From assembly GCA_964403075.1 (NCBI GenBank), contig CAYOEV010000001.1, positions 62,001 to 126,000 of the forward strand: DNA of 64,000 nucleotides, in the 5' to 3' direction. Shown in pieces: positions 52,158 to 60,278 of the stretch (positions are counted from its first letter, which is position 1; each line of letters starts with the position of its first letter). Both the position numbers and the translations under genes were made by a program. The notes under the pieces were generated by a model. The model made no database searches. It saw only the letters and a list, made by a program, of their open reading frames with translations, and had not been told where the DNA came from. This stretch comes from CAYOEV01 sp964403075. Its GTDB lineage: Bacteria; Bacteroidota; Bacteroidia; Cytophagales; Cyclobacteriaceae.

Positions 52158-52194
52158 AAGGTATCATCCGGATCAAGCATCCAGATGATACCTT
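52158..52194 (-). other. Hairpin between atpE and atpF
   Basis: AAGGTATCATC (52158-52168) pairs perfectly with GATGATACCTT (52184-52194), and inside it GGAT pairs with ATCC, giving about 15 pairs and a five-base loop. On the operon strand it is followed by a short T run (TTTT) then A-rich sequence. It may be an attenuator or a 3' stability element that keeps atpE message more abundant than the genes downstream. Confidence 0.6.
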
Positions 52195-52210
52195 AGAACT
52201 TTTCGGATCT

Positions 52211-52456
52211 TTATTGAGCCTGTGAAATCAAGAAACAAACAACCACACCAAACAAAGCCACCACCTCTATCAGGGCAGCAATGATCAACATGGCAGTCTG
52301 AATTCTACCGGCAGCCTCCGGCTGTCGTGCCATAGATTCCATGGCAGAACCACCGATGCGGCCGATACCAATGCCTGCGCCAATCGCAACAAGGCCAGAA
52401 CCGATGCCCGCTCCCATAATCGCCAAACTCATGTCCATTAAAATTGAAAGTAACAT
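52211..52456 (-). CDS. atpE: ATP synthase Fo subunit c
   Basis: 81 residues, two transmembrane helices. Gly-rich first helix (GAGIGSGLVAIGAGIGIG), polar loop SMARQPEAAGR and the ion-carrying Glu64 in ALIEVVALFG. The residue after the Glu is Val rather than Ser/Thr, which favours protons over sodium. Confidence 0.97.
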   Translation of the reverse strand: MLLSILMDMSLAIMGAGIGSGLVAIGAGIGIGRIGGSAMESMARQPEAAGRIQTAMLIIAALIEVVALFGVVVCFLISQAQ

Positions 52457-52485
52457 AATATATGTTTAGTTAAATAATTACATAA

Positions 52486-53514
52486 TTAGTGGTGTTCGTC
52501 CTGAATCGCCATTCCGATATACAACGATGAAAACATGGTAAAAACGTAAGCCTGTATTGTGGCCACCAAAATTTCAATGAAGGTAATGACAGTAACCACG
52601 AGGGTGGAGGCCACACCGACTGCGTATGACTGGAAAATGAATATCAATCCCAGGAGACTGAGTATCACAATATGGCCAGCTGTGATGGCCACAAACAATC
52701 GCAACAGTAATGAAAATGGCTTGGTGAAAATACCAATGAATTCTACAACCGGCATCACAGGAATGGGAAATTTCAACCACCATGGTACCCCTGGGGTATT
52801 GAATATATGTGTCCAATAGGACCTATTCGCACTGAGGTTGGTAATGATCATGGTTAAAACAGCCAAAACCGCAGTTACGGCAATATTGCCAGTCAAGTTG
52901 GCCGCTGCAGGCAACAGGCCAAGCAGATTGCCAAACCAAATGAAAAAGAATAATGTCAACATGTAGGGCAAGTACCTCTCATACTTTGGACCAATGTTAG
53001 GTTTCACCACTTCATCCCTAACGAATAGAATAATTGGCTCAAACAACGACTGTAAACCTTTCGGAGCCACATGCTGATTTTTCTGATAGCTCTTGGCGAT
53101 TGATAGAAACACCATCAGCATCAACCCGACTGTCAAAAAGAGAAAAAATACATTTTTTGTAATGGAAAAATCCCACACATGAGCCCCTGTCGTGAGGTGT
53201 ATCTCACCATGCTCCAGCATGTAATCCTTGTACTGCGCAGGACCGCTGTCTCCATGGTGGAAATTATGGGATAAGAAAACATCCAATCCATTGGCTTCAG
53301 AATAAACAATTACCGGCAAGGGCAATTCGATGCCATGTGCGATCTCCCAGCCATGACTGTCCTTGATGTGATGGTTAATCATTTCACCAGGACGAAACTC
53401 CTCAGCGTCTGCTCCCTCCGATGCACGTACCGAAAATGACAACAAGACAAAGAGCCCAAGCACCACTGATCTGATACACACCCAAGAATATAACTTATAT
53501 CTGTTGGTACTCAC
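52486..53514 (-). CDS. atpB: ATP synthase Fo subunit a, with N-terminal extension
   Basis: 342 residues against about 270 in E. coli. A signal-like start (VVLGLFVLLSFSVRA) and a periplasmic His/Glu-rich extension of about 90 residues (EMINHHIKDSHGWEIAHGIE) precede the membrane part. The core carries the essential Arg in LLLRLFVAITAGHIV and the C-terminal helix. Such extensions are seen in Bacteroidota. Precedes atpE by 29 bases. Confidence 0.95.
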   Translation of the reverse strand: MSTNRYKLYSWVCIRSVVLGLFVLLSFSVRASEGADAEEFRPGEMINHHIKDSHGWEIAHGIELPLPVIVYSEANGLDVFLSHNFHHGDSGPAQYKDYMLEHGEIHLTTGAHVWDFSITKNVFFLFLTVGLMLMVFLSIAKSYQKNQHVAPKGLQSLFEPIILFVRDEVVKPNIGPKYERYLPYMLTLFFFIWFGNLLGLLPAAANLTGNIAVTAVLAVLTMIITNLSANRSYWTHIFNTPGVPWWLKFPIPVMPVVEFIGIFTKPFSLLLRLFVAITAGHIVILSLLGLIFIFQSYAVGVASTLVVTVITFIEILVATIQAYVFTMFSSLYIGMAIQDEHH

Positions 53515-53532
53515 GAGATAGAAATGACCCCA

Positions 53533-53892
53533 TTAATTTCGGCGCAAGTTAGCCAAAGCCATTATCAATTCAAAGATCATAAAGACCAAATAGAGCACCG
53601 AAAACTGAATGATCAAGGCCTTAATTCCAGGGGGCTCCAAAAGGGCAAAGAACACCAATAAAACAATGGCAGTCACGAAACGTAACACGATGCCGCTAAG
53701 GAAAAATACCGGCATTTGTTGTCGATCTTTTTCTCCCATTGAAAACAACCATGCTACAATCAGCGACTGACCCCAAAAAAAAACAATAAGACCCGGGAAA
53801 TAAGGATGAAAATGTATTTTCAATGGATTCAAAGCATAACCAATAATAGCGATTAGCGCAATTGACATTGAGATTAAGAAATAATTTTTCAC
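53533..53892 (-). CDS. AtpI-like small membrane protein
   Basis: 119 residues, four transmembrane helices (KNYFLISMSIALIAIIGYAL, FPGLIVFFWGQSLIVAWLF, VFFLSGIVLRFVTAIVLLVFF, IIQFSVLYLVFMIFELIM). The position just upstream of atpB, as in other atp operons, suggests an assembly helper for the c-ring. The start is a GTG that overlaps the TGA of atpZ (GTGA); the frame is open further upstream. Confidence 0.75.
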   Translation of the reverse strand: MKNYFLISMSIALIAIIGYALNPLKIHFHPYFPGLIVFFWGQSLIVAWLFSMGEKDRQQMPVFFLSGIVLRFVTAIVLLVFFALLEPPGIKALIIQFSVLYLVFMIFELIMALANLRRN

Positions 53893-54110
53893 CGAAGCTT
53901 CCGGAAAAGATGCACCAAAATACCAATGGTCGCAAGCATTGTGCCGGCAATGGTAAACCATGGTGTACCCAGAGACAAATACTCATCTAAAAAGTACCCA
54001 CCACCCACGAATGACAACAAAATAGCCAATAGTTCGAAGGCGATACCCGTAAGCTTTAAATATTCATTTTCGCTATCGGCCCTGTGCTTTGAGAACGGGT
54101 TCCTGTTCAA
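53889..54110 (-). CDS. AtpZ-like F1Fo ATPase accessory protein
   Basis: About 73 residues from a TTG at 54110, with two transmembrane helices (TGIAFELLAILLSFVGGGYFL and WFTIAGTMLATIGILVHLF) and a conserved LDEYL between them, typical of AtpZ/AtpQ, which help ion transport or assembly of Fo. There is no ATG in frame; a GTG at 54164 would make it 91 residues and overlap the bactofilin gene by 92 bases. Either start gives an overlap with the bactofilin 3' end, so translation is probably coupled. Confidence 0.7.
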   Translation of the reverse strand: MNRNPFSKHRADSENEYLKLTGIAFELLAILLSFVGGGYFLDEYLSLGTPWFTIAGTMLATIGILVHLFRKLR

Positions 54111-54474
54111 GTTGAATCTCTTTACTTTTCTCCCCCATTTTACAGCCTCCGTTGAACTCAGCACCTGATTCCACGATCAATTTATTGGTAATTATGTCAC
54201 CTTCAATGGAGGCAGAAGATTTGAGCACCAACACCTCTGATATTTCTACCGTTCCTGTCACATGACCAGAAATCTCGGCATTCTGGGCTTGGATATTCCC
54301 TTCGATGTGTGAAGATTGGCCCAAGGCCACCTTGGACTTGGTTTTGATATTTCCTACTACCTTCCCTTCAATGCGAAGATTGCCAAAGGTCTCCATGTTG
54401 CCATTGACAACTGTCCCTTTACCTATGATGTTTGAGTTACTGATTTCTTCAGGCACCTTCTGCGTATTTTTCAT
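54073..54474 (-). CDS. Bactofilin
   Basis: 133 residues; the core from about 15 to 115 is a regular right-handed beta-helix with Gly/Val spaced repeats (NIIGKGTVVNGNMETFG, LRIEGKVVGNIKTKSK, GSSASIEGDIITNKL-like turns). Bactofilins polymerise without nucleotide and place peptidoglycan enzymes. The gene lies 18 bases after the LytM peptidase gene and overlaps atpZ, so it is the link between the wall peptidase and the ATP synthase operon. Confidence 0.9.
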   Translation of the reverse strand: MKNTQKVPEEISNSNIIGKGTVVNGNMETFGNLRIEGKVVGNIKTKSKVALGQSSHIEGNIQAQNAEISGHVTGTVEISEVLVLKSSASIEGDIITNKLIVESGAEFNGGCKMGEKSKEIQLEQEPVLKAQGR

Positions 54475-54492
54475 TTTAATTTCATAACATTT

Positions 54493-55353
54493 TCACAAAC
54501 CTACATACTCCTCCGGGTTCAAAGGATTTCCATTACGCCAAATCTCAAAGTGTAGGTGAGGACCGGTAGTTAATTCACCAGAATTTCCGGTAATGGCAAT
54601 GATTTCTCCGCCAGTAACAAATGTACCGACCTTTTTTAATAATTCCGAATTGTGCTTGTAGATGGATACCAGCCCTCCTCGGTGTTGGATACCTATGGTG
54701 TGACCACCATCAAGTGTCCAGGAGGCCACTATCACAACCCCATCAGCCACTGACTTTACCGGCTCATTTTCTTTCCCGACGAGATCGATACCAAAATGAC
54801 TATTTTTTGGTTCGTAACCGTGCGTCATGACACCTTCCATCGGCTTGAAAAGATAAATACTTCTAAAATCCTCAGATACTTCCTGCTTCTCAAAAGTGAT
54901 CTCATTAAGCGAGGCATTTTCAAAGTTTGCCCTGAATTGAGAATCAATTGGCGGCATTTCCTTTTCCAGTAGAGACTCCGGACTCACGCTCACCCGGGAC
55001 ACACTGTCGATTTGCTGAGCATCGAAATTTCCGGAGAGGATACTTCTAATATTCCCAATATAAATGTCTTTGACCATCAACTCGTATGTCATTGAGTCAA
55101 GCTGTAAGTTGACCTGTAATAGTTGCTTTTGCATCTCCTGTCGCTGAGTCCTGGGATCTAACCATTGATCCAAGAGGGTCGTCACCAATAGAATGGACAA
55201 TGTAAGTGTAATCAGAAAGGACGCCAGGCCAATCACCATTAGCCTGGCGTAATTAAAACTGTAGGTATGTTTTTCTGCCAGGTTTTCCTCATTTCGGACA
55301 ATGAGGGTGTACCGATTAAATAACCAGTTGGAAAGGGTTTTTCTTGTACTCAC
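54493..55353 (-). CDS. M23 (LytM) peptidase with transmembrane anchor
   Basis: 286 residues. GTG start. One transmembrane helix at about 35-60 (LMVIGLASFLITLTLSILLV), a coiled-coil region, and a C-terminal LytM domain (about 170-280) with zinc ligands in NSHFGIDLVG and GPHLHFEIWRNG. It would cut cross-links in peptidoglycan from the inner membrane side. LytM-bactofilin pairs are known to work together in cell shape control in several phyla. Confidence 0.9.
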   Translation of the reverse strand: MSTRKTLSNWLFNRYTLIVRNEENLAEKHTYSFNYARLMVIGLASFLITLTLSILLVTTLLDQWLDPRTQRQEMQKQLLQVNLQLDSMTYELMVKDIYIGNIRSILSGNFDAQQIDSVSRVSVSPESLLEKEMPPIDSQFRANFENASLNEITFEKQEVSEDFRSIYLFKPMEGVMTHGYEPKNSHFGIDLVGKENEPVKSVADGVVIVASWTLDGGHTIGIQHRGGLVSIYKHNSELLKKVGTFVTGGEIIAITGNSGELTTGPHLHFEIWRNGNPLNPEEYVGL

Positions 55354-55372
55354 TACGCGGCTTTAGAGTGAA

Positions 55373-55380
55373 CAAAAGTA
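55373..55380 (-). promoter_or_regulatory. -7 promoter element for the LytM-bactofilin-atp transcript
   Basis: TACTTTTG on the minus strand, a perfect TAnnTTTG, 19 bases before the GTG start at 55353. No TTTG at the expected distance upstream. Confidence 0.45.
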
Positions 55381-55422
55381 ATTCCAAATTAAGACTATGG
55401 TATCTTTACACTTACTTTCCCA

Positions 55423-58014
55423 ATGGATCGTTTTACAAACGTGACACATTCCAACGCATCCGGCACCTATTTATCCTTGTTATTAGGCAGTCTCCTCTTT
55501 CTGTGTGCTTGCGCGCCTCAGCGAAATAATCCCTTAAGCAACAACTACCACAACCTGACAGCCCATTTCAATGCCTATTTCATAGCCAAAGAACACATAC
55601 GCGTGGTTGAAGAGGAATTGTACGACAACTATGAGTGGAACTACAATAAAATTCTTCCCATTCATGTGCCGTTCGATTCTACCGATACGGCCGTCTACAA
55701 GGATCAAATGCTAGATTGCATTCAGAAAGCTTCAATAGCCATCCAAAGGCACCCAGGATCGAACTGGGAATATCTGAGTTATCACCTCGTTGGTATGGCC
55801 CGGCTGTACCTACTTGAATTCCCCGCCGCCATCGAAACCTTTAAATACGTAAATACGAAGTCTGAGTCGAACGATGAACGACACGAGTCTTTGATTCAAC
55901 TCATGCGAACCTTTGCCAAATATGGTGAATTCAAAAATGCCATCGCAGTGTCAGACTACCTGGGGAGGGAGGAGTTAGATGATGAACATGCCGCCTATTA
56001 TTATTTGAATAAGGCTTACATCTACCAACTCCAAGACAACATGGACAACATGGTCAAGAATTTGGTTTTAGCTGAGGAAAAAATACCCTCGCACCGGGAC
56101 AAGGCCAGAATTCAATTCATCATTGGCCAGGTGTATCAGGAGTTGGGATTTAACGGACTGGCCTTTAATTATTACAAGAAATGTTTGCGGTCGAGTCCCA
56201 CCTACAATCTGTCTTTCTACACCAAGCTGTACATGGCTCAGGTCACCGAGTTGACGGCCAACCGGGACGTCAAGCGTACCAGAAAGTATTTCAAAAAATT
56301 GCTCAATGACACCAAAAACCGAGAGTATCGCGACAAAATTTACTACGAGATGGGTGCTTTTGAGCAGAAAAACAATAACCTCGATCTGGCTATTGAATAC
56401 TATCGTTCATCGGTAAAAGTCAGTGAAAACAACCAGAGACAAAAAGGCCTCTCATTCCTTAGATTGGGTCAGATTCATTTCGACTCATTGAAAGCCTATA
56501 AACAGGCCAAATATTACTACGACAGTACGATCCAGGTGCTGCCCAAAGACGAAGACAATTACGTAGGCATCAAAAACCGACAGGAAATACTGGGGGAATT
56601 CGTCAAACACATCACCACCATACAAGAAAATGATAGTCTCCTCATTCTGGCTGGACTCCCCGAAGACTCTCTGGTAACACTTGCACAGGAACAAATTGCC
56701 CTTCAGCAAGAAATGGCCAAAAAGGCCCAGGAAGAAAGAAAAGTCAATAGACAAGAAGCTGAGCAAACACGACTTCAGGTGGAGGCTGCGCTCATCAAGA
56801 CGGGAGAAGAATCCTCAGGTTGGTATTTTTCCAACAGGTCGTCTATGGATCAGGGGCTGATTACTTTTCGTAGGATTTGGGGCAACCGGGAGCTGCAGGA
56901 CAATTGGCGTCGTTCGGTTAAATCTGCCCTTCAATTTACGACTAACCAGACGTCAATGGTAGAGGATTCAGTAAGCAAATCCTCATTTTTGGCGAATGAT
57001 TCACTACAAACACAACAGGCAGTGGATGCGTTACTGTCGCGCATACCCAAATCAGATGAGGCAAAACAAAAATTGCTCAGCGAAGTAGCAACCGCTTATT
57101 ACGAAGTTGGTAACATTTACAATTTCAGGTTAAACGAACCCAAAGATGCGACCGAAACCTTTGAAACGTTACTCCGCAGATTTCCCGATTCTACGTACGA
57201 GCCAGAAGTACTCTATCAGCTGTATTTACTCTATAAAGAGGTAAACTTTGCTCAATCCAAAGCCAAGGCACAAACCCTGGTAAACAAATATCCAGAGTCC
57301 ATTTATGCCAAACTGATAAATAACCCCAACTACCGGGAAGAAAGCTTTGCCCTCTCCATACAGTTGCAAAAAGTTTATAACCGGGCTTACCGCTTGTACG
57401 ATGCTGAGGATTACCCTGCCTCCATTGCCCTTCTTGATTCAGCGCTCACCTTACACCCAGAAAATGTGTTCAGCGCGCGGCTGGCACTGCTTCGTGCGAT
57501 TATTACAGGCCATTTGGAGGGTCAGCTTAAATATCAGATGGCTTTGGATCGCTTCATCGAGCAATATGATAAAAGCGAATTGGTTGAGTACGCAGTATCC
57601 CTGATTGAATCCTCAGAAGCATTTAAGGCGCGTCAAATAAGTAGCGCCAAAGCCCGATACATTAAGTTTTTTGATCAACGCCACTATTTTGTGCTAGTTT
57701 ATCCTAACAAAGGGACACTGAGCAGTGAACTACCCAGCGAGGTGGATCAGTTTTTATTGAAAAATAATTGGTCATTTCCTTCGGGCAACCTACTGCTGAG
57801 TGATGAATATTCGATGGTGGTAGTGAACAACCTACCAGATAAAGGCCTGGCGATGGAAATATTAACAACCTTTAACCGGCAAAAGGAAAACTTCACTAAC
57901 CTGAAAGGACGTAAACACTTTGTTTTTGTACTTTCTCAAGACAATTTTGATATCATGTACCGAACCAAAGACGTAGACAGTTACAATCAGTTTTTCCAAC
58001 AGCATTACCTATGA
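55423..58014 (+). CDS. PorW/SprE-like TPR lipoprotein of type IX secretion
   Basis: 863 residues. The signal ends in a Cys-rich lipobox (LLFLCAC, Cys30), then NNPLSNNYHNLTAHFNAYF, the opening seen in PorW/SprE, followed by many TPR-like helix pairs across residues 80-680 and a C-terminal domain (HYFVLVYPNKGTLS, NFDIMYRTKDVDSYNQF) also typical. PorW/SprE connects the type IX motor ring to the translocon. The gene is coupled to PBP1A by a four-base overlap. Confidence 0.82.
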   Translation: MDRFTNVTHSNASGTYLSLLLGSLLFLCACAPQRNNPLSNNYHNLTAHFNAYFIAKEHIRVVEEELYDNYEWNYNKILPIHVPFDSTDTAVYKDQMLDCIQKASIAIQRHPGSNWEYLSYHLVGMARLYLLEFPAAIETFKYVNTKSESNDERHESLIQLMRTFAKYGEFKNAIAVSDYLGREELDDEHAAYYYLNKAYIYQLQDNMDNMVKNLVLAEEKIPSHRDKARIQFIIGQVYQELGFNGLAFNYYKKCLRSSPTYNLSFYTKLYMAQVTELTANRDVKRTRKYFKKLLNDTKNREYRDKIYYEMGAFEQKNNNLDLAIEYYRSSVKVSENNQRQKGLSFLRLGQIHFDSLKAYKQAKYYYDSTIQVLPKDEDNYVGIKNRQEILGEFVKHITTIQENDSLLILAGLPEDSLVTLAQEQIALQQEMAKKAQEERKVNRQEAEQTRLQVEAALIKTGEESSGWYFSNRSSMDQGLITFRRIWGNRELQDNWRRSVKSALQFTTNQTSMVEDSVSKSSFLANDSLQTQQAVDALLSRIPKSDEAKQKLLSEVATAYYEVGNIYNFRLNEPKDATETFETLLRRFPDSTYEPEVLYQLYLLYKEVNFAQSKAKAQTLVNKYPESIYAKLINNPNYREESFALSIQLQKVYNRAYRLYDAEDYPASIALLDSALTLHPENVFSARLALLRAIITGHLEGQLKYQMALDRFIEQYDKSELVEYAVSLIESSEAFKARQISSAKARYIKFFDQRHYFVLVYPNKGTLSSELPSEVDQFLLKNNWSFPSGNLLLSDEYSMVVVNNLPDKGLAMEILTTFNRQKENFTNLKGRKHFVFVLSQDNFDIMYRTKDVDSYNQFFQQHYL

Positions 58015-60272
58015 AATCAACGATTGTTCATAAAATGATCCGATACCTCTGGCTGTTCACAGGTACGGTATTCCTTTTTATTCTCCTGTTTGTCGCCATG
58101 GTTAGATACGATATATTCGGCTGGTTTGGCGGACTGCCAAGCCTGGATGCACTGGAGCAACCTGATCCAGACTTGAGCTCGGAATTGATCAGCGCCGACG
58201 GTGACATTTTGGGTAAGTACTTTCGCAAAAACCGCACACCGGCATCCTACGACGATCTATCCCCTGAACTGATAAGAACGCTGTTAGTCACTGAAGACAT
58301 TCGCTTTCATAAACATGCTGGCATCGACTTTAGGGGCCTTATGCGCGCCATTCTGGGTAAGCTTACTTTTTCCTTCCGCGGTGGTGGCAGTACTCTCACG
58401 ATGCAGCTGGCAGAAAACCTGTACGGCACCTCTACAGACAATCGTGGTTCGCTGTACAAGTACCGGATGCTGGGAGGAGTGATAACAAAATTCAAAGAGT
58501 GGATCATTTCCTATCAACTGGAAAAAGCCTACACGAAGGAAGAAATCATGGCCATGTACTTGAATACCATTGAATTTGGAAGCAATGCCTATGGGATTAA
58601 GGTAGCCGCCAAGACTTTTTTCAACAAAGAACCCAGCGAACTTGGTTACGCAGAATCGGCTATTTTGGTAGGACTCATCAACGCGCCAACGCGATGGAAT
58701 CCAGTACTCAATCCAGATAACGCCTATCGTAAACGCACCGAGATTTTACACAATCTATACAAATACGATTACCTAAGCCGTCAAACATTTGACAGTCTAA
58801 CGAATGCCGAAATTGTGCTGGATTATCGAGTCGCCAACCAAAACCAAGGCATGGCTACCTATTTCCGAAAGGTAGCCGGCAATGAACTACGCGCTTGGTG
58901 TGAAGCGCATGGTTACGACTTGTACGAGGACGGACTAAAAATTTACACCACGCTTGACGCACGCATGCAAAAACATGCAGAGGCGGCCGTTAAGCAACAA
59001 ATGGCCACATTGCAGGGTCGATTCAATAACCACTGGGGAACACGAAACCCGTGGATCGATGAAAACGGGAGAGAAATAAAAGGCTTCCTGAAAGATGCCA
59101 TGAAACGCACCCCAGCTTATAAGTACCTCAGCAGCCAATACAACAATGCAGATTCCATTGAATATTATTTAAATCAAAAGAAAAAGATGAAAGTATTCAG
59201 TTGGGATGGCGAAGTGGACACCACTTTCAGCTCTTATGACTCGCTTAAATATTACAAACGATTTCTACATGCCGGTTTCATCGCCATTGAACCTCAAACC
59301 GGACATATCAAGGCATGGGTAGGTGGCATCGACCATAAGTATTTCAAATACGATCATGTGCGTCAAGGCAAACGACAGCCTGGCTCAACCTTCAAACCTT
59401 TTGTTTACACCGAGGCAATACGTGCGGGCTATTCTCCTTGCTACCGCGTGAAAGACGTGCCCACGGCCTACACACTTCCTAACGGTGACATTTGGGCACC
59501 TGAAAACTCCGACGGGCCGTCAACCGGCGAAAACCTAACGCTTCGTCAGGCAATGGCCCGATCAGTCAATACGATTACCGCCTATATAGGTATGAACTTC
59601 ACCTCTCCAGAGGCTGTGGTAGACCAAGCCAAGAGAATGGGGATACAGACAGATCTGCAAGCCGTGCCGTCCATGTTCTTAGGTGGAGGCAGCGATGTGA
59701 GTCTCCTAGAAATGGCAGGTGCCTATGGCACTTTTGTTAATAAAGGACTCCATACAAGACCCCATTTCATCACTAAAATTGAAGATAAAAACGGTAACAT
59801 AATCGAAAGCTTCATTCCAGAGCAGGTAGAGGCCCTCAGCGAAAGAGATGCCTACATTATGCTACATATGCTCAAAGGAGCGACCGAAGAAAAAGGTGGT
59901 ACCGCGTTAGGTCTGGCCTGGGAGCTCAGAAATAACAATGACGTAGGTGCCAAAACAGGCACCACCCAAAATGCATCAGATGGCTGGTTCATGGGGGTCA
60001 CCCACGATCTGGTAGCCGGTGCCTGGGTTGGTGGTGACGATCGAAGCATCCACTTCAGAAACTGGGCATTGGGTCAGGGGGCCAAAACGGCATTGCCCAT
60101 TTGGGAAATATTCATGACAAAAGTTTACAAAGATGAGTCTCTGGACCATGAGAAAGGACGGTTTGCACCTCCGAGCACCCCATTGGGGATGGAATTAGAT
60201 TGCGAGATGTTTTGGGGTAGTGGCGATCCCGATCAAAACGATGTAGTGGATCAGAAAGATATTCGAGGGTAA
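58011..60272 (+). CDS. Penicillin-binding protein 1A (bifunctional)
   Basis: 753 residues. N-terminal transmembrane anchor, GT51 glycosyltransferase with the catalytic Glu in LLVTEDIRFHKHAGID (about 90-105) and GGGSTLTMQLAENL, then the transpeptidase with QPGSTFKPFVY (Ser nucleophile), SVNT and KTGTTQ. It builds glycan strands and cross-links them outside the inner membrane. It lies between the PorW-like gene (4-base overlap) and uvrC (6-base gap). Confidence 0.95.
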   Translation: MKSTIVHKMIRYLWLFTGTVFLFILLFVAMVRYDIFGWFGGLPSLDALEQPDPDLSSELISADGDILGKYFRKNRTPASYDDLSPELIRTLLVTEDIRFHKHAGIDFRGLMRAILGKLTFSFRGGGSTLTMQLAENLYGTSTDNRGSLYKYRMLGGVITKFKEWIISYQLEKAYTKEEIMAMYLNTIEFGSNAYGIKVAAKTFFNKEPSELGYAESAILVGLINAPTRWNPVLNPDNAYRKRTEILHNLYKYDYLSRQTFDSLTNAEIVLDYRVANQNQGMATYFRKVAGNELRAWCEAHGYDLYEDGLKIYTTLDARMQKHAEAAVKQQMATLQGRFNNHWGTRNPWIDENGREIKGFLKDAMKRTPAYKYLSSQYNNADSIEYYLNQKKKMKVFSWDGEVDTTFSSYDSLKYYKRFLHAGFIAIEPQTGHIKAWVGGIDHKYFKYDHVRQGKRQPGSTFKPFVYTEAIRAGYSPCYRVKDVPTAYTLPNGDIWAPENSDGPSTGENLTLRQAMARSVNTITAYIGMNFTSPEAVVDQAKRMGIQTDLQAVPSMFLGGGSDVSLLEMAGAYGTFVNKGLHTRPHFITKIEDKNGNIIESFIPEQVEALSERDAYIMLHMLKGATEEKGGTALGLAWELRNNNDVGAKTGTTQNASDGWFMGVTHDLVAGAWVGGDDRSIHFRNWALGQGAKTALPIWEIFMTKVYKDESLDHEKGRFAPPSTPLGMELDCEMFWGSGDPDQNDVVDQKDIRG

Positions 60273-60278
60273 CTGGCA

